A stretch of DNA of 12,057 nt from Cellulomonadaceae bacterium (lineage in GTDB: Bacteria; Actinomycetota; Actinomycetes; Actinomycetales; Cellulomonadaceae). The stretch lies in NCBI GenBank assembly GCA_031283115.1, contig JAITCK010000062.1, forward strand, positions 1 to 12,057. Reading direction: 5' to 3'. Positions 1 through 8,567 of the stretch are shown in pieces. Position numbers and translations under genes: made by a program. The notes below the pieces were generated by a model. That model did not search any database, was not told the origin of the DNA, and saw only the letters and a program-made list of their open reading frames with translations. Within the stretch, counting starts at the first letter, position 1, and the number at the start of each line of letters is the position of its first letter.

Positions 1-96
1 GCTGCGGCCTAGTTGCATAAGGATTTTCGCTAGGGCGTCATGTCCGATGGGGTTGGCCCACAGGTCACGCACCCTGCTGTCCAGGCTGAGGGTCAT
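1..96 (-). CDS. 5' part of an unidentified gene, third in the alpha-galactoside cassette
   Basis: This is a partial gene: 32 codons are visible and the rest lies beyond the left edge. The ATG at 94-96 shares four bases (ATGA) with the stop codon of the sugar transporter upstream, the usual sign of translational coupling. The frame is open to the edge. The visible protein starts MTLSLDSRVRDLW and continues through NPIGHD to a short Leu/Ala-rich stretch ending QLGRS. It has no signal peptide, no helix-turn-helix and no membrane segment, so a LacI-type regulator or a transporter is unlikely. Because it follows an alpha-galactosidase and a sugar symporter, a further sugar-processing enzyme such as a glycosidase or kinase is the best guess. 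That is inference from context; I do not recognise the family from 32 residues. Confidence 0.7.
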   Translation of the reverse strand, partial: MTLSLDSRVRDLWANPIGHDALAKILMQLGRS

Positions 97-1499
97 TGGT
101 CGGCCTTTACCGCAGCCGGATCGGAGGCGATCTCGCCGCGGGCTACCAGGTCGGCGTGAATCGTGGCGTAAGTCTCTTCAGTGATGGTGAACTTGGCGTA
201 GTAGACAAGGAAGCCCACAAGAATACAGACCAGGGGCAGGGCAAACATGGCCAGTTTGAAGATGAGCAAGTGTTGGCCGTTGAGGATCAACGAATCTGAC
301 GCATTGTTGAGGCCGGTAATGATGGCCGTCCAGCCGACAATGCCGGTGGCTATTGCTCCCCCAGCCTTGTAGATGAGCGGTTGCAGGGAGAAGGTCACCG
401 AATCGTTGCGTTTGCCTAACTTCCAGTGCCCGTAATCGACGGTGTCGGCCAGGAAGAGGAGCATGAGCAGTTGGATAGCGGCCTGGCCCACAAAAATGAG
501 CACACCAGCCACCCCGATCACAATCATGGTGTCGGTGGGGGCGATAAAGAAGAGCACATAGCCAACCACCACGAGCACGGTGGCCCACAGGTAGACGTTG
601 CGGCGGGACAGGCGCTTGGTCACCTTGGGGAAAAGCATGAGGGAGACAATCTGAGAGACCCCTAACACCACCGCGAAAATGGAGAACATGGTGGCGTCGC
701 CGTACACGTGCTGGAAGTAGAAGGTGCCAAAGGATGTGGTGGTGGTGTAGCCGATCATAAAGAGGATCATGGCGACGGCGACAATGAGCAACTGGTCATT
801 TTTGAATAGGGCTCGGCTGAACTCGCGCAGGGTGGTGTGGGTGTTCTCTACGGCTAGGCCGCGCGGTTCCCGCACTCCCAGCAGGGTGACCGACTGGCCC
901 AGCCACATGATGACAACAATAAGGATGGTGAACAAAACCCAGCCTCTATGGTTGCTGATGGTTCCGTCCCCCATCATGCCGATGAGTGGAATGTAACCGG
1001 CTACCACAAAGAAGACGCCCACCAGGGAGAAAATGCGGGCCCGTGACCCGATCCCCTCGCGTTCCTTTTGGTTCTTGGACAGGGCTGGAACGTAACTCCA
1101 GTAGGCGACATCGTTGAAGGAGTAGAAGATGGACCAGAAGAAAAACACCAACGTAAAACTGACAACGTAGGCGGTTCCCCGCGCCGAGTTAGCGAAAATG
1201 CCTACGGTGAGTAGGCCGGAAACGACGGCGCCCACCAGAATCCACGGCTTGTGTTTGCCCCATCTGGATCGCGTGTTGTCGACAATCATTCCGACGATGG
1301 GGTCGTTGATGGCGTCAAACACTCGCAGCACCACAATGATGGTGGTGAGCACGCCGAGTTCCGTGTTGGTCAGGCCTGCCGCATTGGTGAGGTAGACGAT
1401 AAGAAACATGCTGACCAGCGTGTACAGCATGTCACGCCCGATGGTGCCGATGCCGAAAGTCCACCGGTTGCGGGCGAAGTCGCGCGTGCTATCACTCAT
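93..1499 (-). CDS. GPH-family sugar:cation symporter (MelB-like, MFS fold)
   Basis: A 468-residue polytopic membrane protein of the glycoside-pentoside-hexuronide (GPH) family, which couples sugar entry to Na+ or H+. The N-terminal half carries the family hallmark: Asp62 and Asp66 in FDAINDP, matching the cation-site aspartates of E. coli MelB (Asp55/Asp59), followed by Asp74 and the SRWGKHKPW loop at about 78-86. About 12 hydrophobic segments are spread over the whole length, and the size is normal for the family. The ATG at 1497-1499 lies inside the end of the alpha-galactosidase gene (8-bp overlap, ATGAGTGA), with a weak AAGG about nine bases upstream. The stop overlaps the next start by four bases. 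Given the alpha-galactosidase partner, melibiose, raffinose or a related alpha-galactoside is the likely substrate. Substrate and coupling ion are inferred. Confidence 0.93.
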   Translation of the reverse strand: MSDSTRDFARNRWTFGIGTIGRDMLYTLVSMFLIVYLTNAAGLTNTELGVLTTIIVVLRVFDAINDPIVGMIVDNTRSRWGKHKPWILVGAVVSGLLTVGIFANSARGTAYVVSFTLVFFFWSIFYSFNDVAYWSYVPALSKNQKEREGIGSRARIFSLVGVFFVVAGYIPLIGMMGDGTISNHRGWVLFTILIVVIMWLGQSVTLLGVREPRGLAVENTHTTLREFSRALFKNDQLLIVAVAMILFMIGYTTTTSFGTFYFQHVYGDATMFSIFAVVLGVSQIVSLMLFPKVTKRLSRRNVYLWATVLVVVGYVLFFIAPTDTMIVIGVAGVLIFVGQAAIQLLMLLFLADTVDYGHWKLGKRNDSVTFSLQPLIYKAGGAIATGIVGWTAIITGLNNASDSLILNGQHLLIFKLAMFALPLVCILVGFLVYYAKFTITEETYATIHADLVARGEIASDPAAVKADQ

Positions 1500-3915
1500 G
1501 GTCTACCGCCTTGATCGAATAGAGGGTTGACCCGAAGTCGCCGAGTAGGCGGGTGTCGGGGTTGTAGTGGCTGCCCACAAACTGGTTGTTCAGGCCGATG
1601 CCTGCCGCTAGGGCGGCCCCGTCGGCCACGTAATGTTCCACGCAGTCGGTCATCTTGTAGAACTTGCCTGCTGTGCGCAGGATGGCGCCGTCTGGATGGA
1701 GTTCAATGGGGAGAATGTGTTTGAGCAGTTCGCCGAAGCGTTTGAGGTAGAGGTATTGGGGGCGGGTGTCCACGGTGTACGTCTGGGAAGGGTCGAGTCC
1801 TTCTACCCGCAGTTGGTCGTTGCTTTCGCTGGCCTGGGCCAGGGTTTGAAAGAACCCAGCCACGGCCTCGCTGCCGTCGCGGGCCACCACCTGCCATTGG
1901 ATCTTGTTGGCTTTGGGGTTGTCTACCCGGGAGAAGCGCCCGTATTGCAGGGTTTCCCGGTGGGCCTTGTAATACTCGATTTGTTGGGCGATTTCTTGGC
2001 GTTCCAGGCGGGTCAGGTAGCGCAGGTCAAGTTCGTAGCCGAGCATCCCAAAGGCGGCCACGTTGAAGCGGGTGGACAGCGGTGTCGCGCGCAGGGTTTG
2101 CTGGTGGGGTGAGGCGGACACGTGCGCCCCCATCGTTGACGGCGGATACAGGTAACTCAGCCCGCCTTGAATGGCCAGCCGTTCGACGGGGTCGGTGTCG
2201 TCAGAGGCCCAGACTTGCGGTGAGTAACACAAGATGCCCAGGTCAAACCGGTTGCCGCCGCTAGAGCATGATTCCAACAAAATGTGGGGCCTGGCATCGA
2301 AGATCTCCTCCAGCACCCGGTAGAGGCCCAGCATGTAGCGGTGGTAGAACTCTCCTGCCGGGCAGGTGGGCGACCAGGCGTCAGAAAGGTGCCGGTTCAT
2401 ATCCCATTTGACGTAGGTGATGGGTGCCGAATCAAGCACGTCTCCCACCGAGTCGATGATGTAGTCCTGTACGTCCGGGTTGGTCAGATCCAGCACGTAC
2501 TGGTTGCGACCTTGAGTGTTGCGGCGGCCTGGAATCCGTACCGCCCATTCGGGGTGGTTGCGGTACAGGTCGCTGTCTTCGTTGACCATTTCCGGTTCGA
2601 ACCAGAGGCCAAAATCTAGGCCCATGTCGTTCAGTTTTTCGCCGAATCCGCGCAGGCCGCTGGGGAGTTTCTTCCGGTTGACGGTGTAGTCACCTAGGCT
2701 GGCAGTGTCGTTGTTGCGTTGGCCAAACCAGCCATCGTCTAGCACAAAGAGTTCCACGCCCAGGTCGCGGGCTCCGCGGGCCAGGTCCAGCAGTTTGCGT
2801 TCAGTGAAGTCGAAGAAGTGGGCTTCCCAGTTGTTGAGTAGCACAGGCCGGGGCTTGTGCTTCCACTGGCCGCGCACAATGTGTTGGCTGACAAAGTCGT
2901 GGAAGTTATGGCTGACCCCGTTGTATCCGGCATCGGAGAAGGTCAACACCATTTCTGGGCTGTCAAACCTCTCCCCTGGGCTTAGCCGCCAGGCGAAGCA
3001 GTGGTCGTTGATGCCGAGGGCCACCCGGACTAGACCGTGGTTGGCGCCTTCAACAACGCCCAGGTGGTTGCCGCTGTAGACCAGGTTGAACCCGTAGACC
3101 CAGCCGCTGTTTTGCCTGGCAGTGGATTCGGCCAGCAAAAAGCCGGGGTTGTGGCGGTTGCTGGAGGCTCCCGTTGTTGACGAGTTGACGGTCATGCCTG
3201 GGCTGACGGGTCGGTCATGCCGGTGGGTTTCTTTGATCCAGCCGCCGTCAAAGGTGGACATGACAAAGTCGCGGCCCGGCAGGTCAATCATGCCCGACAG
3301 GAGCCGGTGCAGGGTGACCGCATCGTCTGTCTCGTTGACGACAACAGCCCGGCGAGTAATGGCGTTGACCTGCTCGAAGACGGTGTAGATGAGGTCGAGT
3401 CGCAGGCCCGATTCGTCACGTAAGGTCACCGTCAGCGTGGCGGCATCGGCGGGGGAGTCTATGTAGGCCGACGGTAGCCCGTCGATGGGCAGGGCGCCCT
3501 GAGTGATGGAGTGTCCCTCATAGGTGAAGTCGCTGGCGAAGGCCCCGTCGGGCATGAGGGCTTCGATGGGGCTGTAGCGGTAGTCGCCGTAACCCATGCC
3601 TGACCATTCCAGCGGCAGCACGTCTAGGCTGTAGGTGAGGTCGCTTTGACTGTAGGCGACAGTCGAACCGATTTGTGCAGTCCGTTTCCAGGCCAGGGCT
3701 TGGGCGGTAGTTTCAATGTCCGATGGGGCACTAGTCGATGGTGTGCTGTCCGGCGACAGCCTGCCAGGTGGGGTGGCGTCGGAGTTTCTGCTCGCGCAGC
3801 CCAGGCGCGGCCCGTAGTAGAGGTGCTCCAGATGCCCCTGGTCGGTCACCCGGAACCAGTAACTGGAGGCCAGCGTGTCACAGCAGAACACCTGGCCTGC
3901 AACCGAGATTGTCAC
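1492..3915 (-). CDS. Alpha-galactosidase, glycoside hydrolase family 36
   Basis: An 807-residue retaining exo-enzyme that removes terminal alpha-1,6-linked galactose from melibiose, raffinose and similar sugars. It has the GH36 layout: an N-terminal beta-sandwich, a catalytic barrel and a C-terminal beta domain. Barrel motifs are WEAHFFDFTE (363-372), LDDGWFG (392-398), YVKWDMNRH (501-509) with Asp505 as predicted nucleophile, CSSGGNRFDLG (550-560), and WASDDTD (569-575) holding the acid/base Asp (probably 572). No signal peptide is seen, so it should be cytoplasmic and act on imported sugar. A Ser/Thr/Pro-rich stretch at about 42-68 looks like a surface insertion and makes the protein longer than many homologues. 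The start is GTG (3913-3915), supported by AGGA seven bases upstream; the frame is closed by a stop at 3943-3945. It starts 27 bp after dxr and overlaps the transporter gene by 8 bp. 'aga' or 'melA' would both be used; the family is certain, the natural substrate is not. Confidence 0.95.
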   Translation of the reverse strand: MTISVAGQVFCCDTLASSYWFRVTDQGHLEHLYYGPRLGCASRNSDATPPGRLSPDSTPSTSAPSDIETTAQALAWKRTAQIGSTVAYSQSDLTYSLDVLPLEWSGMGYGDYRYSPIEALMPDGAFASDFTYEGHSITQGALPIDGLPSAYIDSPADAATLTVTLRDESGLRLDLIYTVFEQVNAITRRAVVVNETDDAVTLHRLLSGMIDLPGRDFVMSTFDGGWIKETHRHDRPVSPGMTVNSSTTGASSNRHNPGFLLAESTARQNSGWVYGFNLVYSGNHLGVVEGANHGLVRVALGINDHCFAWRLSPGERFDSPEMVLTFSDAGYNGVSHNFHDFVSQHIVRGQWKHKPRPVLLNNWEAHFFDFTERKLLDLARGARDLGVELFVLDDGWFGQRNNDTASLGDYTVNRKKLPSGLRGFGEKLNDMGLDFGLWFEPEMVNEDSDLYRNHPEWAVRIPGRRNTQGRNQYVLDLTNPDVQDYIIDSVGDVLDSAPITYVKWDMNRHLSDAWSPTCPAGEFYHRYMLGLYRVLEEIFDARPHILLESCSSGGNRFDLGILCYSPQVWASDDTDPVERLAIQGGLSYLYPPSTMGAHVSASPHQQTLRATPLSTRFNVAAFGMLGYELDLRYLTRLERQEIAQQIEYYKAHRETLQYGRFSRVDNPKANKIQWQVVARDGSEAVAGFFQTLAQASESNDQLRVEGLDPSQTYTVDTRPQYLYLKRFGELLKHILPIELHPDGAILRTAGKFYKMTDCVEHYVADGAALAAGIGLNNQFVGSHYNPDTRLLGDFGSTLYSIKAVDHE

Positions 3916-3922
3916 CCACCCA

Positions 3923-3926
3923 TCCT
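3923..3926 (-). promoter_or_regulatory. Ribosome binding site of the alpha-galactosidase gene
   Basis: AGGA on the minus strand sits seven bases upstream of the GTG at 3913-3915. It decides the start, because the only nearby ATG (3921-3923) runs into TGA after two more codons. It lies in the 27-bp gap after dxr, where I see neither a promoter nor a terminator hairpin. Confidence 0.55.
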
Positions 3927-3942
3927 GCCTGGGCGTCGGCGT

Positions 3943-5136
3943 TTACGCCCGTTCAAGCAGGCTGTCGGCGCGGCTGCGTGCCCACTCTTCAGCAGATTCG
4001 ACGGCTTCCAGGCTGACAGCAGTTGCCGGTGTGCCGTCATGTTCGGCCAGCACCTGCTCCACGGTGGCCACAATGTCAAGGAATCCGATGCGGCCCGCTA
4101 AAAAGGCTGCCACAGCCTGTTCGTTGGCGGCATTGTAGACGGCCGGGTGGGTGGCCGAGGCGGCCACGGCTTCACGGGCCAGGCGGACTGCCGGGAAGGT
4201 GGATTCGTCAAGGGGTTCAAAAGTCCAGGCGGTCGCCTGCGTCCAATCGCAGGGCGGAGTGACGGGATCAAGGCGTTGCGGCCAAGACAATCCCAGGGCG
4301 ATGGGCAGGCGCATGTCTGGCGGGGAGGCTTGGGCGATGGTGGAGCCGTCCACAAACTCGACCATAGAGTGAACTACCGACTGCGGGTGGACAACCACGG
4401 TGATGTCCTGGGGGGCCACGTCGAAAAGAAGGTGGGCTTCGATAAGTTCTAGCCCCTTGTTCATCAGCGTGGCTGAGTTGATGGTCACCACCGGCCCCAT
4501 CGCCCAGGTGGGGTGGGCGAGGGCCTGCTGAGGGGTGACGCCCACGAGGTCGGCTCGGGCCTTCCCCCGGAAGGGGCCACCCGAAGCGGTGAGGATGATA
4601 CGGCGGACTTCAGAGGCACCAGGATTGTGACGGCCACTGCGGAGGGCTTGGGCGATGGCCGAGTGTTCAGAATCAACGGGGACAATCTGGTCGGGGCGGC
4701 GCCTGGCCGCCTTGACCAGCGGGCCGCCTACCACCAGGGATTCCTTGTTGGCGAGAGCTAGGGTTGACCCAGCCTCTAGGGCGGCCAGGGTGGGGCGCAA
4801 GCCCACCGACCCGGTGATGCCGTTGAGAACCACGTCGCTCCCCAGGGCGGCCAGGCGGGTGGCTTCTGCCGCGCCGACGCCCACCTTGCTGGCAGGTACT
4901 CCGAGTTGAGCAGCCTGCTGGGCCAGCAGGTCACGGTTGGAACCACCAGCACACAGGGCTTCTACCCGAAAACGGTCTGGGTGGCGGGTGATGACGTCGA
5001 TAGCCTGGGTGCCGATAGACCCGGTTGACCCCAGGATAGTTACTGACCGGCGGCGGTCGACAGTCTCGTCAATCGGCCCACCGGCAGCCTCGGCACTGCT
5101 CTCACCAACAATCTCGTCAACGGGCCGGGACACCAT
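3943..5136 (-). CDS. dxr: 1-deoxy-D-xylulose 5-phosphate reductoisomerase
   Basis: Cytosolic enzyme of the non-mevalonate isoprenoid (MEP) pathway. It rearranges and reduces DXP to 2-C-methyl-D-erythritol 4-phosphate with NADPH and Mg2+/Mn2+, and is the target of fosmidomycin. The 397 residues match the family. Visible motifs are the NADPH-binding GSTGSIG (36-42), ANKES (129-133), the metal ligands Asp155 and Glu157 in [16 protein letters not shown] (182-189), and [11 protein letters not shown] (220-230) with Asn226, Lys227 and Glu230 corresponding to E. coli Asn227, Lys228 and Glu231. All key residues are present. About 30 residues precede the first beta strand, longer than usual, but GGAG nine bases before the ATG supports this start and no closer in-frame alternative is evident. 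It begins 6 bp after the DivIVA-repeat gene, so it is very likely cotranscribed with it. Confidence 0.97.
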   Translation of the reverse strand: MVSRPVDEIVGESSAEAAGGPIDETVDRRRSVTILGSTGSIGTQAIDVITRHPDRFRVEALCAGGSNRDLLAQQAAQLGVPASKVGVGAAEATRLAALGSDVVLNGITGSVGLRPTLAALEAGSTLALANKESLVVGGPLVKAARRRPDQIVPVDSEHSAIAQALRSGRHNPGASEVRRIILTASGGPFRGKARADLVGVTPQQALAHPTWAMGPVVTINSATLMNKGLELIEAHLLFDVAPQDITVVVHPQSVVHSMVEFVDGSTIAQASPPDMRLPIALGLSWPQRLDPVTPPCDWTQATAWTFEPLDESTFPAVRLAREAVAASATHPAVYNAANEQAVAAFLAGRIGFLDIVATVEQVLAEHDGTPATAVSLEAVESAEEWARSRADSLLERA

Positions 5137-5142
5137 GTGCGA

Positions 5143-5697
5143 CTACTCCACGCCCAGCAGAACTTCGACGGCCCGGGACATGAAGGCGTCCACGGGGGCT
5201 TCGTTGTAGGCCTTAGCCCCCCGGGCGTGACCGAAGGTGGCGGTGCGGATTTCATGGGAGGTGAGCGGCTGCTGCCGGTCAAAGTAGGCGACCATGCGCT
5301 GACAGAGGGCGTCCACGTCGGCGGTAGCGTATCCGGCGTTCAAGAGTCCAGGGCGAGCGAAGCGTTCCCCTGCCGGACGGGACAGGCGCGGGTAGAGGGT
5401 GCGGGCCCTGTCTGCCAACTGGGTCATCCAGGCGTCAGGGCCGTGCGTGTTGATGAAGGCGGCCCGGTCTCGGGCAATGAAGGCTGACTCTAGGCGGTCC
5501 AAGGCAGCATCCACTTCGGTAATGTCGTAGCCACGTTTGACCAGGTCAAAGGTGGCTGTGTGAATGTGGTCGACACCCATTTCGGTGGCCGACTGGCCCT
5601 CATAGGCTTGGCGGGCATCAGCGAAAAAAGCGTCAACCTCATCAACGTCATAACCGTGCTTGCCCTTGGGGGCCATCGCAAAGAGTGCGTCGCTCAC
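5143..5697 (-). CDS. DivIVA-domain repeat protein (four DivIVA-like motifs)
   Basis: A 184-residue, probably cytosolic protein built from four copies of the DivIVA N-terminal signature G-Y-x4-V-D-A. They are [11 protein letters not shown] (15-25), [11 protein letters not shown] (56-66), [11 protein letters not shown] (122-132) and [11 protein letters not shown] (163-173). In DivIVA/Wag31 this motif forms the membrane-contacting head, followed by a long coiled coil that recruits polar growth proteins. No coiled coil follows here. Repeats 2 and 4 are each preceded by I-x-TATF (45-50 and 150-155), and the first repeat of each half by FA, so the protein looks like a duplicated two-repeat unit joined by a linker (about 74-109). 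Small DivIVA-domain repeat proteins are known in actinobacteria; their function is not established to my knowledge. The start is GTG at 5695-5697, overlapping the rlmN stop by four bases; dxr follows 6 bp later. A role in cell-envelope growth is inference. Confidence 0.88.
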   Translation of the reverse strand: MSDALFAMAPKGKHGYDVDEVDAFFADARQAYEGQSATEMGVDHIHTATFDLVKRGYDITEVDAALDRLESAFIARDRAAFINTHGPDAWMTQLADRARTLYPRLSRPAGERFARPGLLNAGYATADVDALCQRMVAYFDRQQPLTSHEIRTATFGHARGAKAYNEAPVDAFMSRAVEVLLGVE

Positions 5698-6875
5698 GCT
5701 GGATCCTCCTCTTCTGCAGCCAGTTGGCCGCAGGCTCCGTCAATGTCACTGCCACGAGTATCACGAATAGTGGTGGGGATGCCGTGGGCGCGCAGGCGGG
5801 CCACGAACTCATCTTCAACGTCACGGTCGCTGGCCGTCCAAATGGATCCTGGCGTCGGGTTGAGGGGAATGGGGTTGACGTGCACCCAGCCTCGGCCCCG
5901 CTTGTTGAGTTTGCTACCCAGCAGGTCGGCCCGCCAGGCGTGGTCGTTCATGTCTTTGATGAGGGCGTATTCAATGGAGACGCGCCGTTTGGTGGCCCGG
6001 AAGTAGTTGTAGGCGGCATCCAAGGCCTCATCTACGTTGTAGCGGGTGTTGATGGGCACCAGTTCGCTGCGCAGGTCATCGTCGGGGGCGTGCAGGGACA
6101 GGGCCAGGGTGAGCGGCAGGCCTTCGTCGGCCAGTTTGTTGATTCCGGGTACCAGGCCCACAGTGGAGACGGTGATGTGGCGGGCACTCATGCCGAAACC
6201 GTTAGGAGGTTCAGCGACCAGGGTGCGGATGGCTGCCAGCATGGATTTGTAGTTGATGAGCCCCTCCCCCATGCCCATAAACACGAGGTTGTTGAGGCGG
6301 GCCGGGCCGCCGGGAATCTCGCCCCGATCCAGCGAAAGCATGGCGTAGCGAACCTGTTCCAACATTTCGGCGGTGGACAGGTTGCGGGTGAAGCCCATCT
6401 GGCCGGTGGCGCAGAAGGGGCAGGCCATGCCGCAGCCCACCTGACTGGAAATGCACAAGGTGGACCGTTTGGGGTAGCGCATGAGCACCGACTCCATGCG
6501 GGTTTCATCGTAGAGATGCCACAGGGTTTTGACGGTGGTGCCTTTGTCGGCAGTCAAGGTGCGGGTGGCCCGCAGCAGGGGTGGGAAAAGGTCGCTGGCT
6601 AGGGCGTCGCGGGAGGCTGCCGGAATGTCTGTCCAGTCGGCAGGGTTGGCGGTGAAGTGAGCGAAATAGTGGGTGGCCAACTGCTTGGCTCTAAACCCTT
6701 TGACCCCCAGCGTCTCGACCGCAGCCACCCGCTCTTCTGCAGTCAGGTCGGCAAAGTGGCGGGGGGGCTTGCCTCGACGGCGGGGGGCCATCTGCAAGGT
6801 GATCGGCGCGGTCTCATCGCCGGGCCGCACCTGCGGGGTGGCCACGGGAATGGCAGTTGAACCGGCACTCATCAT
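5694..6875 (-). CDS. rlmN: Dual-specificity 23S rRNA/tRNA adenine-C2 methyltransferase RlmN
   Basis: A cytosolic radical-SAM enzyme that methylates C2 of A2503 in 23S rRNA and of A37 in some tRNAs (E. coli numbering), helping ribosome accuracy. The 393 residues are normal for the family. The 4Fe-4S cluster motif CX3CX2C is at Cys148, Cys152 and Cys155. The two catalytic cysteines known from E. coli (118 and 355) correspond to Cys141 and Cys382 (in DGACGQL). The SAM-binding GMGEP motif reads GMGEG here (201-205). The start is ATG at 6873-6875, sharing ATGA with the cdsA stop; a second ATG follows directly, so initiation may occur at either. The end overlaps the DivIVA-repeat gene by four bases. 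The related resistance enzyme Cfr methylates C8; overall sequence and operon context favour RlmN. Confidence 0.96.
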   Translation of the reverse strand: MMSAGSTAIPVATPQVRPGDETAPITLQMAPRRRGKPPRHFADLTAEERVAAVETLGVKGFRAKQLATHYFAHFTANPADWTDIPAASRDALASDLFPPLLRATRTLTADKGTTVKTLWHLYDETRMESVLMRYPKRSTLCISSQVGCGMACPFCATGQMGFTRNLSTAEMLEQVRYAMLSLDRGEIPGGPARLNNLVFMGMGEGLINYKSMLAAIRTLVAEPPNGFGMSARHITVSTVGLVPGINKLADEGLPLTLALSLHAPDDDLRSELVPINTRYNVDEALDAAYNYFRATKRRVSIEYALIKDMNDHAWRADLLGSKLNKRGRGWVHVNPIPLNPTPGSIWTASDRDVEDEFVARLRAHGIPTTIRDTRGSDIDGACGQLAAEEEDPA

Positions 6876-7891
6876 TGGACTCCGTAGACGGTAGCAATCG
6901 AGAAGACGGCATACACGAAGGGGGCCGACACAAGGATGGAATCCACCCGGTCCAGCACGCCGCCATGCCCCGGCAGCAGAGAGCCCATGTCTTTGAGGCC
7001 CAGGTCGCGTTTGATGAGAGACTCAGCCAGGTCACCCATGGTGGCCGTGGTCGCCAGCATGACCCCCAGCACCAGGCCCAAGGTCAAGGCCGAACCAAAT
7101 ACGGGGTGGGCTGACGCACTACCGGGAACCCAGGGCACAGCAAACACCCATCGGGCACCAAAAAACCCGACCAGGGCAGTGAGGATCACCGAACCAGCGA
7201 AACCCTCCCAGGACTTTTTAGGGCTGACCGTCGGCGCCATCGGATGCTTACCAAAAAGCACGCCAGCAATGTAGCCGCCCGTGTCACTGGCCACCGCCAG
7301 CAGAATAAACATGGCAACCCGCCAGTTGCCGCCCAACTGTCCCGGCTGGCTGTGCTGAACCAGAATGAGAATAATGAACCCGGCCAGCAGGGGCAGCCAG
7401 GTGGCAGCGAACATGCTGGCCAACACGTCACGGCGAATTCCATCAGGGCTGCGGGAATCACACAGCCGCCACACCACAATAGCCAGCAGGGTTGCCATAT
7501 AGGCGAAAAGGAGTCCCTGTCCGGTAGAGGTGAAGGCCGTAACGATCATGGCCGAACCACCCACAAACAGCGGGGCAGTAGTCAACCTGATGCCTGCCGT
7601 AGCGAAAGCAGCAGGCAACTCCCAGAGCACTGCCGCACCGATCGCCACCACCACAAACACCACAAAGGGTTCGGGCCTAAAAGCCAGCGACGCACCCACC
7701 ACAGCCAACAGCACAACACCCACGGCAATAGCGGCCGGAAGGTTGCGACCAGCCCGCGACTGCGGCTCCTGGGCTGGCGCCTGGCCTGACGGCGTTACAG
7801 GCGACGGCGACGGCGTTGGCGGAAACTGCGACGGTTCCGCCGCAGTCTGTACTGCCGCGCCCGTGGCTGGCCCCTGCTGTGTGTCGGTCAC
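6872..7891 (-). CDS. cdsA: Phosphatidate cytidylyltransferase (CDP-diacylglycerol synthase)
   Basis: Integral membrane enzyme that makes CDP-diacylglycerol from phosphatidic acid and CTP, the branch-point precursor of phosphatidylglycerol, cardiolipin and phosphatidylinositol. The 339-residue protein has a cytosolic N-terminus of about 50 residues rich in Pro, Ala and Gln, then roughly eight hydrophobic segments. The C-terminal CDS signature is complete: SLIKRD (291-296), KD (300-301), PGHGG (307-311) and DRVD (314-317). SPKKSWEG (223-230) is another conserved loop. The start is GTG at 7889-7891, with AAGGAG ten bases upstream. It begins 14 bp after frr and overlaps rlmN by four bases. The Pro-rich leader is low complexity and probably disordered. 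Confidence 0.96.
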   Translation of the reverse strand: MTDTQQGPATGAAVQTAAEPSQFPPTPSPSPVTPSGQAPAQEPQSRAGRNLPAAIAVGVVLLAVVGASLAFRPEPFVVFVVVAIGAAVLWELPAAFATAGIRLTTAPLFVGGSAMIVTAFTSTGQGLLFAYMATLLAIVVWRLCDSRSPDGIRRDVLASMFAATWLPLLAGFIILILVQHSQPGQLGGNWRVAMFILLAVASDTGGYIAGVLFGKHPMAPTVSPKKSWEGFAGSVILTALVGFFGARWVFAVPWVPGSASAHPVFGSALTLGLVLGVMLATTATMGDLAESLIKRDLGLKDMGSLLPGHGGVLDRVDSILVSAPFVYAVFSIATVYGVQ

Positions 7892-7900
7892 GTGGAAGTG

Positions 7901-7907
7901 TCTCCTT
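7901..7907 (-). promoter_or_regulatory. Strong ribosome binding site of cdsA, overlapping the frr stop
   Basis: AAGGAGA on the minus strand is a near-complete Shine-Dalgarno sequence about nine to ten bases before the GTG start of cdsA. Its first two bases belong to the frr stop codon (TAA at 7906-7908), so termination of frr and initiation of cdsA are physically linked. Confidence 0.75.
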
Positions 7908-8463
7908 AGACCTCAAGAAGTTCTTGTTCTTTGCCGGCCAGCAACTGGTCGATAAGGTCAACATGCTTTTTGGTCAGGGCGTCCAGTTCTTTTTCAGCCC
8001 GGGCCACATCGTCTTCGCCTACCTCGCCGTCCTTGGACAGTTTCTCTAGGGCATCCTTGGCCTTGCGGCGGATGTTGCGGACGGTGACGCGGCCTTCTTC
8101 AGCCTTGTGCTTGGCCAGTTTGACGTATTCCTTACGCCGTTCCGCCGTCAAGGCGGGCAAAACGATACGGATAGCGTTGCCGTCGTTGGAGGGGTTGACA
8201 CCCAGGTCGGAGTCGCGGATGGTCTTTTCGATGAGGGCCATCGACGACTTGTCGAAGGGGGAAATGAGTACGGTGCGGGCTTCAGGAATGTTGAAGGAGG
8301 CAAGCTGCTGCAAGGGGGTGGGGGCGCCGTAATAGTCCACCAGCAGTTTGTTGAACATGCCTGCGTTGGCCCGGCCAGTGCGGATGCCTGCGAAGTCTTC
8401 CTTAGCAACCTCTATGGCCTTGTCCATTTTTTCTTCGGCTTCAAACATTGTTTCGTCAATCAT
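7906..8463 (-). CDS. frr: Ribosome recycling factor
   Basis: A 185-residue cytosolic protein, exactly the family length. With EF-G it splits the post-termination ribosome so that subunits can be reused. It is recognised by the N-terminal helix, the [10 protein letters not shown] motif at 28-37, [12 protein letters not shown] (44-55), the [11 protein letters not shown] region (about 89-99), and the charged long-helix region [15 protein letters not shown] near 108-122. Long amphipathic helices dominate, as in the known three-helix-bundle structure. The start is ATG at 8461-8463 with AAGGA six bases upstream. It lies 102 bp downstream of pyrH and 14 bp upstream of cdsA; the pyrH-frr pairing is typical of bacteria. 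Confidence 0.98.
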   Translation of the reverse strand: MIDETMFEAEEKMDKAIEVAKEDFAGIRTGRANAGMFNKLLVDYYGAPTPLQQLASFNIPEARTVLISPFDKSSMALIEKTIRDSDLGVNPSNDGNAIRIVLPALTAERRKEYVKLAKHKAEEGRVTVRNIRRKAKDALEKLSKDGEVGEDDVARAEKELDALTKKHVDLIDQLLAGKEQELLEV

Positions 8464-8532
8464 GGGCTTTCCTTCGCTCAGTGGGTCGGTCTAGTCTCGT
8501 TGATGGAGGTGGGAGTATTTTTCTCGGTGCCC

Positions 8533-8567
8533 GACGGCGGTCGATGGCGGTTCAGGTGGGGGCCGTC
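8533..8567 (-). repeat. Inverted repeat at the pyrH-frr junction
   Basis: GACGGC (8533-8538) and GCCGTC (8562-8567) form a perfect 6-bp inverted repeat with a 23-base loop, starting in the pyrH stop codon. The minus-strand transcript has no U-run after it, so this is a possible RNA fold rather than a good terminator. Apart from the frr ribosome binding site I see nothing else in the 102-bp gap. Confidence 0.3.

Noticed and set aside
5685..6602. A 305-codon plus-strand open frame opposite rlmN
   Set aside because: Antisense to rlmN, whose catalytic residues are all intact; the frame has no recognisable domain.
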